DNA of 64,000 nt from Epithemia pelagica (GCA_946965045.2 OX337229.1:1240001-1304000); one strand, 5' to 3'. Positions 10,601 to 21,128 are shown, counted from the stretch's first letter. Numbers and translations are program-made. Notes: generated by a model from the letters alone, not told the origin.

Positions 10601-11299
10601 GCTGGTCCAATCGCCCCTATGCTCCAGTACAAGAGTTTTATGCCTTCATCAATACCATTGCCACTTGTCCATCCGACCGTCCTTGGATACCAGAGTGGCA
10701 GTCTCGTCATCTCAAGCAGTAGAGGCTTGCATGCTTTGCCCCTGACACACCCTTTGCTACGGATTGGAACACTCCTTACGGCTGGTCAAACGGATGCCGC
10801 TGCAAAGTGGTTTGACGCCGTTCCTTCGTATGAGTGTGAGGTTCTGTCAGGTTTTGTGGAACGACGAGGATATCCAGAATTAGCCATCAGTATACCAGGT
10901 GTATCTATTGAAAGGTTGGTCGATTTGTGCATGAGAAATGGCTTTGTTGATCGCTTAGAAGAAGTGGTGGAAACATATGGAGTGAGAGGATTGCGTGCGA
11001 TCGATGGTGGACGCGGCGTTACGCCTAGTTTGTTTGGTGAAAGTGGCGGAAGTGTGGTTGTGAGTGTAGCTGCCTATCTGTTGGCACATGGTAGAGTAGA
11101 GCTGGCACGAAGGATGGCAACTGAATGCTTACGATCAGGCGATGAAGGGCGACGTGATGCTTTGATCATTGCGTCGATTCTTTTGTCGGTTGATGAGGTA
11201 GATGCCTCTCGCCTCGTAAGCCGAGCTGTTGAGGATGTTGGAGCTGAGTGGCCCGTCGGGCAGTTTATTCGCAACTATGTTTTGACGGAACGGACATGA
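7655..11299 (+). CDS. Large beta-propeller/alpha-solenoid protein, possible TSET TTRAY-like subunit
   Basis: Single exon, 1214 aa, ATG at 7655. The first roughly 650 residues read as repeated beta-strand blades typical of WD40-like propellers (SLSFYDPSTLHWSG; VLIGCSDGSLKSYDW; DLILWLSL). Residues about 680-740 are a strange Ala/Thr/Ser-rich run with repeated ATSA/ATLAAT units that ends in a lysine cluster (GNKKKKKG). A second strand-rich part follows, and the last 200 residues look helical (LLRIGTLLTAGQTDAAAKWFD; YLLAHGRVELARRM), like a coatomer-type solenoid. Propeller plus solenoid is the architecture of coat proteins. The Ala-rich insert followed by a solenoid recalls the TTRAY/TWD40 subunits of the TSET endocytic coat, but I cannot verify this. 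Other WD40 trafficking proteins remain possible. Confidence 0.55.
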   Translation: MSLPPQVRGLLTPTPLAASLALGINGSASSVVASATQNLTPTAMPKRSNVPTVQNHVCVHCSKPLVVYILEDPTSHSAQAHVSRRLVVQNTVTREIVDSLSLADLSYLIYRETDINKIPQAVQSLGSIQSLSFYDPSTLHWSGMAVSSTGDASTRSRWETVVIQTNTRILFWNIRQGPNSHSVLYPSRKSSLFKRLGAIIHETALGGNGAVPSSNLLPLSSTTVLIGCSDGSLKSYDWHQKAVLKSIKGLGKGDWIVRLLPANRYSVNEGDSNKRRILTVTKKGICYLIELEISRDGLEIKPPLARFVGGMAEVPADSPVQHSTISYDAHRDLILWLSLAPKSKQISMLIWNLKTLQADLVQQVGSKNLFKPDPTLTIHLPSFVVEYSSGQALTTVFPVIHAAFAEDTVILGVVSMNTGHLHLIGGNFHPTNASSQVVGTPLVSVDIASLIQDDGSLDFAPSVKTTSILQSPLSAGSSHSLLVCTNIGIVLLELPLSTKLLPAARHVHFGAGLGSLGKSILYVQDSSIVYGSLDVLVANPTGRMEAKNPVVVYESPLPLHLPPAIHKRPFRPAALFMPSPSGLFVSLFWPLEFRYEILHTSSLMQKVGQRSGQVTQRSPVVASGDGVVDFAWVGDDDVYAILKAVDIVAQATAFMVTPAALEQASGDDSGINMRSSVKSGITATLAATKSATSATFNATKHATSAALATTSATLAATSAATKAAVSTSKKGMKKTLGIFGNKKKKKGEETGLSMDAENADDMSETTDATDSIHMTPITIDMDVLNQNARKSSENPKRRQIELRRLDITETKAADLSASIAPATSSSLGQVVLRGGSRNLPTAVFGGPVLCVGSRTEEDPEGSAFFYAKKSEGGEGRADEYVSTGPTLPYPDLVVWDDDGVLCTVIVENRVAVYTLEGSDFVLLGSVRISSPCDSFSRIYSAKFIHGVLYCCTHSSVHCVFLGDIQGIAQLETFVLVSIDATIAGPIAPMLQYKSFMPSSIPLPLVHPTVLGYQSGSLVISSSRGLHALPLTHPLLRIGTLLTAGQTDAAAKWFDAVPSYECEVLSGFVERRGYPELAISIPGVSIERLVDLCMRNGFVDRLEEVVETYGVRGLRAIDGGRGVTPSLFGESGGSVVVSVAAYLLAHGRVELARRMATECLRSGDEGRRDALIIASILLSVDEVDASRLVSRAVEDVGAEWPVGQFIRNYVLTERT

Positions 11300-11721
11300 G
11301 ACTTGCTAAACTACTTTTCTTCGGCGTACATTGCGCGACGATATGATATCACACAGGTTATGTAGTAGAATGTTTTCACATAAAAGTATGTCAAATAGGA
11401 GCAGGAGATACTCCTACAATCTTACGCTACCTCGCCTACCCCGCCTTCCCGGGATTGTGCCCCTCCTGAAACTCGCCCCATTTGAATTTGACCCGCCCTG
11501 CCCCTCTCTCAGAGCTCAGAGCGCCCCCCCCTTAATCCTTCAAAAGCCTAAGCGTGATCGACACGATACGTAACATGGAAATTTCCTTCCATTATCGATG
11601 TTAAACGTGAAGGATTGTCGCGGTCAACACATACGCTGATGTACCCAAGTGCCGATTGGGCAGACAACAGCACAGCTTTGCAACAGTTGCAAATTGAACA
11701 CACTATATACATTGATACACC
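11300..11721. other. Intergenic, promoter of the ATP synthase epsilon gene
   Basis: About 420 bp with C-rich blocks near 11440-11530. No convincing coding or structured RNA signal. Confidence 0.5.
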
Positions 11722-12037
11722 ATGAGCAAACCAGTCACTACGTTCTGGCGAATCGCTGGTATGTCATACCTTCAGGTACGTGTCGTATGCACTTCATTCT
11801 GATGATGTATTTGTTCATCTCCATTTCTTTTCAAATGCCATTTGGCGTGAACCATGACACTGACGTTCGTTATCCTTTTTTATTATTCAGTATGTAAACA
11901 GGGCGGCTTCATCCATCCGCGGGGCTGTGAAGGAACCGGCGAAGAGCAAGGCTATGGCTCAAGGAAATTACTTCTATAAATCATCAGTGTGGGAAGGAGG
12001 CGTCCAAGGAGCGAAGAAGGAAGTGGGGAGCTTGTAA
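11722..12037 (+). CDS. ATP5E: Mitochondrial ATP synthase F1 epsilon subunit, small two-exon gene
   Basis: Encodes a 66-aa protein of the eukaryotic F1 epsilon family (ATP15 in yeast), a central-stalk component of mitochondrial ATP synthase and unrelated to bacterial epsilon. Exon 1 is 11722-11775 and exon 2 is 11891-12037, separated by a 115-bp intron (CAG|GTACGT ... ATTCAG|TATG). The joined N-terminus MSKPVTTFWRIAGMSYLQYV contains the family hallmark W-R-x-A-G-[ML]-S-Y followed by an aromatic and a helix (NRAASSIRGAVK). The length is close to the usual 50-75 aa. No presequence is visible, as in homologues. It is too small and too broken by its intron to show up as a normal reading frame. Confidence 0.88.
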
Positions 12038-12464
12038 CCTCATAGGTTGATCAACTGGAATACCTATCAAGCAACGTAAAGGATACGTGTGGATCCAAAT
12101 TCAGGTCATCCTATAATGGGTTTTTCGTTTTTCTTGGCCAGTGTTGCGTGGCATTTTGAAGATAAGAAGGATTGATTGCGCATAGCGTATTTTGTCTTCT
12201 TTATCAGTTTACGTTTATCAGCGTTTGATCCTCATGGTGGACACCTCAGTTCTTATGTTTGAGTGATCAGCTGATCAATTGCGTTTATCAACTTTGATCT
12301 TTCTTTATATGTGTCGAGGTTTTCAGTGATTAAATTGCGTTCGTCAACAACTTTTTTCGTAGGGTGTTTGCTAAAGTGCTGCATCCTCATGACGTTCAAA
12401 GCATCACTTTCAATCCAAATGGAACACTCTGCTGTCTAGAAGTAGCGCATGAACACTTTTATCT
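12038..12464. other. Intergenic between convergent genes
   Basis: About 430 bp. A GCGTTTATCA-like word recurs loosely (about 12210, 12280 and 12330). No gene is seen. Confidence 0.5.
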
Positions 12465-14045
12465 TCACAGCGATGTTCGACTTCCTTCCGCTTCCAGAAT
12501 CAGCTTTGGAAAGCCCATCGATAGGTCACCGTAAAAGCTACATGCAACATATTCATCCGTAAACAAATGGGCGAGGGGTAGCGTGGTCGAAAGAACTAAG
12601 ACTGTCCGTAGGGGACCACTGGATGGTACAACTTTACCAATGTATTGGCCCAAGAGCCGCTCCCCCAAAAGAGTCATGGCACACCATGCGAAAAACACAA
12701 AGTGGTTGCCATAGTTCGGCACATACGTGTTATCTGCCATATGACGCTGACTCATTGTGAAGGGCAAATTCGGCTCTCCGCGACGTTGGGACAAAACGTA
12801 GAGAACGTATTCATGAAGCAGACCTGACCCAACAAAGGTCAAACAAGCGGCAAGGTGAGTATTCATATTCCAACATTTTCGGAGTGGTTCATGTACTCCT
12901 CGTCGAAGAGCTGGGCCAGTCAGTTTGTTCCATCGGCGCCCCCAAAAGTCAATGGACTCTTTGACCGTGTAAGAGGAGCGTCTGAGAAGTCTATGGTGGT
13001 GATGCCCGTGACGACTGAAATCATCAATCCCAATCCACATGCACCCGCTGTGTACGTAATAAATGGCAGGATATTTTCATTCGTAAGGCAGTTGGCATAT
13101 CTTGGCACATAAGTCATAGTCGATGAATTGGGACGAACCTTCTAGTAAGAGACCAGTAAGACCTGCCATCATATAATTGTTGAGTAGGTTTCCCCAATGG
13201 AAGAGATCCCGGAAACCCATTGCCTCTGTTGAGTCAAATCTGTTTCGAGGCGACGAAGGGAATACTTGATAGTGGAACGAAAAGAGTACGCTGGAACACA
13301 GAGTGGTTTGGACAAAAAGAGCACCAAATCTTGCCAATTTGTTCATGGCTTGTCGTCGAGTGTCATATGGTACTGGTGATCCTGTTTCTGCATCTAATTC
13401 GAACTGAATGCTTGAGGCATAGTACATGGCGAACTGTGCAAAAGATGATGAAGCTGCTGTTTTTCCATGCACGGTCATGGTATCCCTCTTTTCCTTGATT
13501 GGTTCTTGTTCATTCACGATTTTACGGTTGATAACATTTGTCTTCGCCTTTTCCTTCTCCATGAGGTAGGAAGGCAATGTGCCGTGCATAGCCTCTAGGC
13601 AACGAAAAACAAGCATGGCAGGATTCGATCCTCCCACGCAAAGTATCAATGCATTATTGTGAAGATCGAACCACTCAATGAGCCAAAACGGCAAGATCAA
13701 CAAAAGAGGGATGACAACACCATAACCCAACAGATACGTAGACAACACCGCTTGATGCTTTTGCTGTGGAATTATGATTCCGTAATATACGACAAAGGCA
13801 AACATGCAGTTCACAACGGACTGAAATGAAATCAAGAGAAATGATACAAGCCAAAAGAGAGGATTGAAACCATAGAAGGCCAATGACAGGTTGTTGTTTT
13901 GCGATAAGGTGGAATTCTCGATCCATGGGGTGATCCACAAGAAGTTTTCCTTGACACTACCCAAGTCCAACACTAAGAGAGCCTTCCGATTGTCTTGCCC
14001 AAACCTCTCGGCGAAGAGTTGGCTGAACAAAGATGACAAAACCAT
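12465..14045 (-). CDS. Wax-synthase-like MBOAT acyltransferase, copy A, apparent frameshift
   Basis: Membrane O-acyltransferase resembling long-chain-alcohol O-fatty-acyltransferases (wax synthase). Exon 1 is 13139-14045, the intron 13048-13138 (G|GTTCGT ... TACACAG|C) and exon 2 12465-13047. It reads through the splice as NNYMMAGLTGLLLEAGACGLGL, which aligns residue for residue with copy B at 55135. Several hydrophobic spans and the conserved histidine motif GLLHEYVLY are present. Near 12951-12953 the frame must change by one base between SDAPLTRSKSP and FWGRRWN. Copy B is continuous there (NDHPLSKSQSP-SE-FWNKRWN). One missing T in a short run would restore it. So this is either a recent pseudogene or a sequencing/assembly slip; all downstream motifs are intact. 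Divergent from the GPALPP1 gene (172 bp). Confidence 0.8.
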
Positions 14046-14217
14046 GGCACCTTGCGAGAGCTATGGATAAAATGGATGTTGCATGATTGAGATTTTTTTT
14101 TATTTTATATTTCAATGCAGTGAGATCGTAAGGCATGGCAAAAATGAGCAATGACAATGACCAACGCGTCCCAAGAGCGACCGAAGTTATAGGGGCAAGT
14201 TCAAGCCCACAGTAACC

Positions 14218-15969
14218 ATGGAAAGCAATAGAAAGACCGCTTATGATGAGCAAGACAGCTTCAGTAACTATTCGGATGCGACAGAGAGTGATCCTTCCGT
14301 AAGAAGAAAAGAGCGCAAACGGAGGAAGAAACGCAGAAAAGAAGAACGGAAACGTGATCGAAAACGATCTGCCACAAGGAAAAGACGTTCACGGGAGGAT
14401 GAAAGCGAAATCGAATCGGAAGATTTGTCGTCGGGAGACAGTTATGATGAGGATTTTGACTCCAGCAGAAGCTATCATCGAACACAAAAACGAAAACACA
14501 AGAAGAAGAAGAGCAAAAAACGAAAGAGGAAGGAAATGAATCGGTCAAGAGAAGAGGTCAATGTGAACCAACACGAGAGGAACCATGAGTTGGTCAACAA
14601 CCTTGTGGAACTCTTCACTTATCATCCAGGAATGTCCGACCAGCTGCCAATTCTTCTTGTTCGATTATGCAGTGGAACAACCTTTTCATTGGAGCAATCT
14701 CAAGTTCGTGAACCTCTTGAAAAGGTTCTGCAGTGTTTGTTTCCGTTTGGTGTCTATAAAGATGAAACTGGATCTTATGCATGGAAACACGATCCTCTTC
14801 TGAGCCGGTCGTTTACTGTCTCTTCCACTTCGCAGCATTCAGAGCTCTCTTTAGTTCGTGTGGTTAGATCTCTGCTGGATGATATTGGGCTGACCGCTTC
14901 GACAGTTCTTGAGTATGAACAAGGACGACGAAGAAATCACTCACAAACCCCGACGACGGCTTCTTCTCCTCACTCCGCTGAGACGACTACTGAGTCTCAC
15001 ACAGATCTATTAAAAGATATTCCTAGGCTGGTGCATCGAATCTTGACAACTTCTCCTAAGGTGGAGAAAGAACTTGTTGAATTCGCTGAGATGATTCTAC
15101 AAGGCGAAACAGTTTCGCTTGACAGATTGAAGAGCGAACAATCAAAGGGACAAGTATCGCAGCTCTTTGAAATGTGTCAGTTGAAACGCATTGAATCTAC
15201 GGGGGAAGTTGGCATCATTAGTGCAGATAACGTACCTATTGGGGGATATTCGCTACCTGAGACCGATAGTACATGCAAGAAAGCCTCCGACAGTCTAAAA
15301 TTGTTGATTCAGACTTGTCAATCAAAGTCTGTTCGTGTTCTTGGGCCCATGCGACCGCCACCAGGTTACAATGAGCGGACTGCATCAGATGACGAGGATG
15401 AAGAAGGACCGCAATTGACTCCAGCTGATCATTCTTCAAACACGCTTGACGAGAATGAAATAAAAGCTCTGGCACGTCAACGCCTTGCGGAGGTTGAGCG
15501 AGCCAAGGCTGGACTGGACCCTTCTTTCGACCCCACAGATGGAAATGGACGAGAAGAGTGGATGCTGGTTCCAGGACAGTATGATTTCGTGGATGCGTTG
15601 AAGGCGTCTGGATCGAATATGCGCAATCGGCAATTCCAAAATACCAAAACCGGAGAAAATGACAAGGATGAAGTGCCACAGATGGATCCACAAGTTAAGG
15701 CGGAGATGAATAAACTCATGTTGGCTCATCAACAGTCACGAGGGGCCTCCCTGATGGAGGAGCACCAGGCTGAGAAACGGCGGAAACAAGAAGAAATGCA
15801 ACAGCAAGAAAAGGCAAGTGGCCAAAAGAGTTCTTCGTGGAAATGGAATAGGTCGCAAGATTTGGATGCAGGAAGACGTGTAGACAACGCTGCCTTGCAA
15901 AACGTGTTGGGAGGAGCGTCCTCAGGACTGAAGACGAAGTTCCAAGGCGGCTTCCATTCTTCCCGATAG
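14218..15969 (+). CDS. GPALPP1: GPALPP1/DUF3752-domain protein
   Basis: 583 aa, single exon, ATG at 14218. The N-terminal 110 residues are an extreme Arg/Lys/Glu-rich region (RRKERKRRKKRRKEERKR), typical of nuclear speckle or RNA-processing proteins. The middle (about 120-360) is globular and not recognised. At about 375 there is a GPMRPPPGY motif, the analogue of the GPALPP repeats, followed by an acidic patch. The C-terminus carries the DUF3752 signature GREEWMLVPG and a QNVLGGASSGLKTKFQGG tail. Function in the family is unknown, with a nuclear location likely. The start is supported by ACCATGG context and a short divergent promoter. Confidence 0.75.
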   Translation: MESNRKTAYDEQDSFSNYSDATESDPSVRRKERKRRKKRRKEERKRDRKRSATRKRRSREDESEIESEDLSSGDSYDEDFDSSRSYHRTQKRKHKKKKSKKRKRKEMNRSREEVNVNQHERNHELVNNLVELFTYHPGMSDQLPILLVRLCSGTTFSLEQSQVREPLEKVLQCLFPFGVYKDETGSYAWKHDPLLSRSFTVSSTSQHSELSLVRVVRSLLDDIGLTASTVLEYEQGRRRNHSQTPTTASSPHSAETTTESHTDLLKDIPRLVHRILTTSPKVEKELVEFAEMILQGETVSLDRLKSEQSKGQVSQLFEMCQLKRIESTGEVGIISADNVPIGGYSLPETDSTCKKASDSLKLLIQTCQSKSVRVLGPMRPPPGYNERTASDDEDEEGPQLTPADHSSNTLDENEIKALARQRLAEVERAKAGLDPSFDPTDGNGREEWMLVPGQYDFVDALKASGSNMRNRQFQNTKTGENDKDEVPQMDPQVKAEMNKLMLAHQQSRGASLMEEHQAEKRRKQEEMQQQEKASGQKSSSWKWNRSQDLDAGRRVDNAALQNVLGGASSGLKTKFQGGFHSSR

Positions 15970-16204
15970 GAGTTTCACGAGCCTGCGTCATTTCCTCTAC
16001 AGCGTAATGGACGTCTTGAAAGGTCAATAATCACTAAGAGACAGCCCGTGGTTGCAACTTCTTCTACTTTGTTTAAAAGAAACATGTGCATCAGAAATAT
16101 AGATGCACCAGTATTACATGGTATGCTTCCATCCCCCCGCAAGACGAATCAAAAATAAGCAGCATGAGAAAGGCCCCCGAGTTGGCGAGAAAGACGGACA
16201 TAAA

Positions 16205-18142
16205 CTACGCATAATGTTTCTGTTTCAATAGTTGTTGTTGCTGCTGCATCAACATCATCTGCTGTTGCTGTTGTTGTTGTTGCTGCTGGTGATGTTGTTG
16301 AACTTTCATTTGTTCCAACTGTCGCAGCTGAGCTTCACGAGCCGTTGTCCAAGCTTCGTCCGACAAAGTGGAACGTTGCGAGAGATTGGTGTGCTGGACT
16401 GACTGACTTTGATCTAGTGCAGCAGCAGCAGTCGCAACTTCACCCCGACGTTTCAGCTCCCATTCTTGTTCTTCTTGTAACAGGGCCTGGATGACGGCCT
16501 TGCGCTGCTGAGCGCGCGTTTCATCCGGATTCAGCATGGCGCTAGGCGATGACATCATTCTGTTTTCAACCGTTGATCCCCCAGTCAGAGTATGTCGCGA
16601 TAAGGCAGCTGGGATACCACCCATGCTACGTGAAATGCTGTCATCAAGACCAGGTTGCGACTGGTCCATGAGAGCAGCTCGGCGTTCTTGTTGAAGTGCC
16701 ATCATCTGCTGGAGCTGATGTTCGTCTACTGGTCCTTCGGCGCCGGTTCCAACTCTAGATGCCATGGGGAAATCTTGTAAGGCTCCATTAGGTCCAATTT
16801 CCATAGCCGATGAAACCGGTGGACGAACAAGTCCACCTGGACTACCTGGAAGGCCTTGAATGTCCGGTAACGTTCTGCGCATCGACGCTAAAGAAGAATA
16901 CGCCTTGTTGTCTTGACTTGTCATGGCCGCTGAACGAAGTGCCGCTTCCTGCAACTGCTGTTGCTCTAAAATAATGCGTCGCTTCTGGGCTGCGAATTCA
17001 AGCTCTCGTTGTCGAAGGAGATTTTGAATCTCACGCTCGTTCAGGTCATGTTGATCACGGACAAGTTGCTCCATCTTTGCCTGTTGAAATTGCCGATGAG
17101 AAAGGTAAAGAGCTTCCGCGGAGGCAGCCGAGGCATCGGTAACACGATCCAAAGTTGGTTCCATGAGCATGGAACCGCCTCCCGCAATTGACTCATTAAG
17201 GGCCGGAGCATCATGAAAAGGCAAGGTACCTTCCACCAAGGGTCCTTGGCTTGTCATTGGAACAACAAAATCTGCTTCACGGCGAAGATTTCTACTTGCC
17301 CCACCAGGACCTCGCATGAATGCATCGTTTTGTCCACCACCAGAAGCGCGCTGTTGAGCATTTCCAGCTGCAATAAGTCGCCCAAGGCACCTGACCTTAC
17401 GTTTGACTGTAGCGCGTTCTCCGCGGCGAAAATCTGGGTGTCTGAAGATATCAGAGTTGTTGCTCTGTTTCTCATGCACACGGCTGAATCCCCACCGGCC
17501 AAGCTTGCGTACAAAACTGGACATGTTCCGAATGTTGAATAACTTGGCCATCTTGTACAAGGTGAACTTCTTGTGATTGACGACAGTAAAGGCCGTCCCA
17601 TCAGGCATCCACTGCAGCACATCGTGATGTTCTTCGTTTTCAAGAATATCGTAGAGTTGTTCCGCAAAGGTTGGCTTTTGATTAGGAGTGCGGATGAGGT
17701 CTTCCTTGGTACCCTTGATTACACTTGAATCTTTGGTGTCTTTCTTGGGACTATCAGCCTTGATCACCACTTTCTTTTCTTTCGTACGATCGACTTGAGA
17801 GTCGCCACTTCCTTCCTTGCTTGTCATTGAGTCGTCCGTAATTTTCGCGGCATGATCATCGCCTTCTCGTTCAAGCTTCTCATTTTTGGATTCCTCTGCT
17901 GCTGAAGAATGGTTGTCGAGAAGCCGCGAAGCTGCAGTCACGAGGTTAAACAGAGGACTGGCATTGCTGTTCGCGACCGAGTCATTCGTTACTTCGGTCA
18001 CGTCCGATTTCCGTCGGGCCGCTGGAACTTGTTCTGATGTAGTATCCATGGTTGGCGCGGGTGCGGACGAGATTGTTTTCTCCGCACTACTCGCAACTGT
18101 GCTTTCCTTTGAAGGTTGAGTGTCTTTCTCGTTGTCAACCAT
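16205..18142 (-). CDS. Heat-shock-factor-type transcription factor
   Basis: 645-aa protein; the first in-frame ATG (MVDNEKD) is at 18142. The HSF DNA-binding domain spans about residues 155-250: TFAEQLYDILENEE, then VLQWMPDGTAFTVVNHKKF and the recognition-helix region SSFVRKLGRWGFSRV. An HSF-like helix-turn-helix with RWGF in place of NYGF is the form I know from the large stramenopile HSF families. The N-terminal 150 residues are Ser/Thr/Lys-rich. The centre has a Gln/Glu/Arg coiled-coil-like stretch (QQAKMEQLVRDQHDLNEREIQNL) suited to oligomerisation. The C-terminus ends in a poly-Gln tract broken by His and Met (about residues 620-640), encoded by CAG/CAA repeats. Targets are unknown; a large upstream gap could hold its control region. 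Confidence 0.9.
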   Translation of the reverse strand: MVDNEKDTQPSKESTVASSAEKTISSAPAPTMDTTSEQVPAARRKSDVTEVTNDSVANSNASPLFNLVTAASRLLDNHSSAAEESKNEKLEREGDDHAAKITDDSMTSKEGSGDSQVDRTKEKKVVIKADSPKKDTKDSSVIKGTKEDLIRTPNQKPTFAEQLYDILENEEHHDVLQWMPDGTAFTVVNHKKFTLYKMAKLFNIRNMSSFVRKLGRWGFSRVHEKQSNNSDIFRHPDFRRGERATVKRKVRCLGRLIAAGNAQQRASGGGQNDAFMRGPGGASRNLRREADFVVPMTSQGPLVEGTLPFHDAPALNESIAGGGSMLMEPTLDRVTDASAASAEALYLSHRQFQQAKMEQLVRDQHDLNEREIQNLLRQRELEFAAQKRRIILEQQQLQEAALRSAAMTSQDNKAYSSLASMRRTLPDIQGLPGSPGGLVRPPVSSAMEIGPNGALQDFPMASRVGTGAEGPVDEHQLQQMMALQQERRAALMDQSQPGLDDSISRSMGGIPAALSRHTLTGGSTVENRMMSSPSAMLNPDETRAQQRKAVIQALLQEEQEWELKRRGEVATAAAALDQSQSVQHTNLSQRSTLSDEAWTTAREAQLRQLEQMKVQQHHQQQQQQQQQQMMLMQQQQQLLKQKHYA

Positions 18143-21128
18143 ACTGATCAATCACAAATAACTTTGGCGTGTTTCTAACTTACGAGGTAGAGAGAATTGA
18201 TAGAATGGATGCACCCGAACGGCACCCTGTCTTGTTTGACTTTCTTGTTCTTGTGCGATTTGCCGGTACTGTTTGTACGGTGTGTATGCGCTGTTACTTG
18301 TATTTTTTATGGTCAATGAAACCAGAGCCCATCGTGTTGATGAGAGGATGTCCGTTTGTCCCTACAAACTTTTTCAACGCGTCTACCGGTATTTTGCTAG
18401 TACATTGATGCGGAGCTTATATTGTCTCTCCGTTCCCTACATCACTATAAACTACGCCCCATCGGTTATCTGTTGTCTTTCAATCATCATTCAATTGATC
18501 ACTGGGTGCATATTTCGACCACTAATAAAATACGTCACTCTAGGTTTTCCGAACGGGCTGCATTTCACGCCTGTCCGGCCATATCGCGGAACTGTACTGG
18601 TTGTTGCTCGTAGCTCGTAGTGCAAGCAGGCTTTGGCCTTTGCCTGGTATGCGTGAAAAGGTCCTCTATAAATACTAACGGCAAAGTAAGCGATCAACCA
18701 AGACTCTTTCGATTTTGTCCCCCGTTCGCTGACCCAGTTCGGTTCCCAAGTGCCAGCGAGTCAATGCGTGATGGATGTATGGCACCGACTACCGTAGATG
18801 TCCGCTTTTTAGTGGTCTGCCTGTCAACTCTTTAGTGGTCTGTCCCGCTCACCAAAAACTCCATCTCCGCCAGAAAAAAAATCTGACTTCCGTTAGAAGA
18901 GGCTGGCGTGATTTGGCAGTTGGAAGTTGGCAGGCGCTCTGCTCAACAAGACTCAAAATATTCCTGTTCTGTCAGGAGTCATAAAATCGACGCCGCAACA
19001 AAATGAGACAAGAACATCAAACCAAACCCCAAAACGGCCTCATGATTTGCTACTGAGCACTGAGCATGTCATCTTTGTCAGCATGGTAAGTTCCGGAAGG
19101 CCTAATCCCTGCAGTGTAATGGACCATGGTTTGGGTTAGGTTCTCACTTCTTTGCCACACTGTCAAGTGCTTGTGCCGTACAACATCCATTTTTGGTCCA
19201 TTCAATGTTCAATGGGCGGCAGCTAAAATCAAATGTAGGATTCGTGTTGTATTTCATTCGTAGGAGTAGAATTTTAAACCTCTGTGAGATAGGATTAGTG
19301 AAGCAAACCATCCCTTTCTCATCTGTTGCTCAGTTTGAGTCTTTGTAGTGTCTTGTGTTGTCGACTTCCTCCTCTTGGTCGTTTTTTTTGCCCGGAGTAT
19401 CCCCTGTGTTTCTCAGCAGCATGGGGGACTCTGCATGCTCCATGACACAAGCAGGAAGAGAGTCATTCTAAAAGAGGTAGTAGTAGGTAAAGCTCATTTG
19501 CTTGCAAAGAGACAAGCCTACGGCATAGACAAACAAGGTGTGCAGATGTGGATGAAGGTGTGCTTTTAAACCGAGAACTACACGAGAACAAAGAACACTA
19601 GAAAAAGGAGGGAAGGGGGCACAGCCAAACACTATCTATGGCCTTTGCATGTCGAATGTCAGTGATACGCAAATGATGGAGAATGCATGTTCATGGTGCA
19701 TGTCCATGACAAACACCGAAAAGAGAAAAGACGAAGTAACAAAATTTGTGAGGAGTTGGAATTGGAAGGAAAGGGAAAAGGGAAGACCAACGGTCAAAGC
19801 GCGCACGTCTGCTCACAAGATTTCGAAAGGGTGATCCAGAAGGCCGGCGTGCTCATTTTCATTTTAACCAGAAATTTTCTTGATAAACGAAAAAAAAAGA
19901 AAATGAAAATGATTGGTCGCGGACGGCTAAGAAGCGGACACCTAGTCGGAGGGATCAAACACTGCTGTAACCGATTTTTAACCAGTCTACCCCGGCGAAT
20001 AAAAGTAGGCAATAGTTTTTGCTGTTGCCCATCCATCCATTTTTGGTTCAGAGTCAGCCCTGCCCGCTAGTATTTATTCACCATCCATAAGCATCTTTGG
20101 ATGCGTGATGTGAGCCCAACGGACGGCGGGAGCATCTTTGATCTTTGAACTTTGAATGGCATACGAGATACGAGTACGGCCGATCTTGCCACTACTCGTA
20201 CAATACACGGCAATCGGCTTGTAGGCCAACCTCCAACCTCCATAGACATAGAGCAGCCCCAGAAAAAATTTTGTAAGGCCTTTTTCCTTTTTCCCACATT
20301 TGATACGAGCGACCAGGTGCGAGTGGAGGGAGTCTAGACTACACCAGGCCGGCGCGTTAGCGAACGGAAAGTAGAACACTTCCGGAAACCTAGGATGATA
20401 GATGAAAACTAAACTAGCCTTCACACTCTTTGCTGCGAACGTCACTATTTTCCTCCTAGAAGGACAACTAGGCTACCGTAAAGCTATTTACTAGCTAGCG
20501 TCGCCTACTTCTTGTTACTCACCTAGTACTCTCCAGGCGTCTCAACTTCTTTTCTTGTTGCGAGTGTTGATGCAGATCTCGATCCTTTGGATCCTTGGAA
20601 CGACACCAACCGCTACGAAGTCAGATACCTCGTAATGCTGCACAGAACATAGGCGACAGACGGCGTCTGGGCCTCTTTGGCCGCATCTGTTCACACGAAA
20701 GACAATAATTGCGATATCTAACCAATAATATATTATGATAATCAATCACTATTCTCGTGGCGAGACAAACTCCCCTCCAAATGTCATGGATCGGTGAGTC
20801 ACGAGTCGTACGATTTTCCGGCAGGGAGAAAAGGGCATACCGAAATTTATGGCGAGGGCTTATAGTTTCATGGATTTCATCTGTACTTTCAAATGCAAGA
20901 CATTGTCATGGGCATCTTCGTTGCATGTACTCCGACTCCTTAAAGGCGGGCGGAGCCTCACTTGATGCCTACTATTCCGGGCACAGTCCATCGGTTGAGT
21001 TGCCATTGGAGCGAGTTTTTGATGCCAACACGTGTCATCATTATTTCGTGATCCATGATTCATTCTTTCCCGTGGGAATCCCTTATTGGCTGCATTCCCA
21101 AACAATCTGCGTCGCAAAACGAGAAACC
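18143..21128. other. Long gene-poor interval (about 3 kb)
   Basis: The largest non-coding stretch, between divergent HSF and MSS51-like genes. Reading frames are short, overlap on both strands and carry no recognisable motif. Words recur locally (AGTGGTCTG at about 18812 and 18833). The last 370 bp stay open in frame with the next gene and could be 5' UTR or an extended N-terminus. I see no tRNA, rRNA or transposon protein. Confidence 0.5.

Noticed and set aside
16215-16300. CAG/CTG repeat tract considered as a microsatellite feature
   Set aside because: It encodes the in-frame poly-Gln tail of the HSF-type protein and is mixed CAA/CAG, so it is better described as part of that gene.
18143-20756. 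Several short overlapping open frames as possible small genes
   Set aside because: None has a conserved motif, good start context or plausible splice partners; they overlap on both strands as expected by chance.
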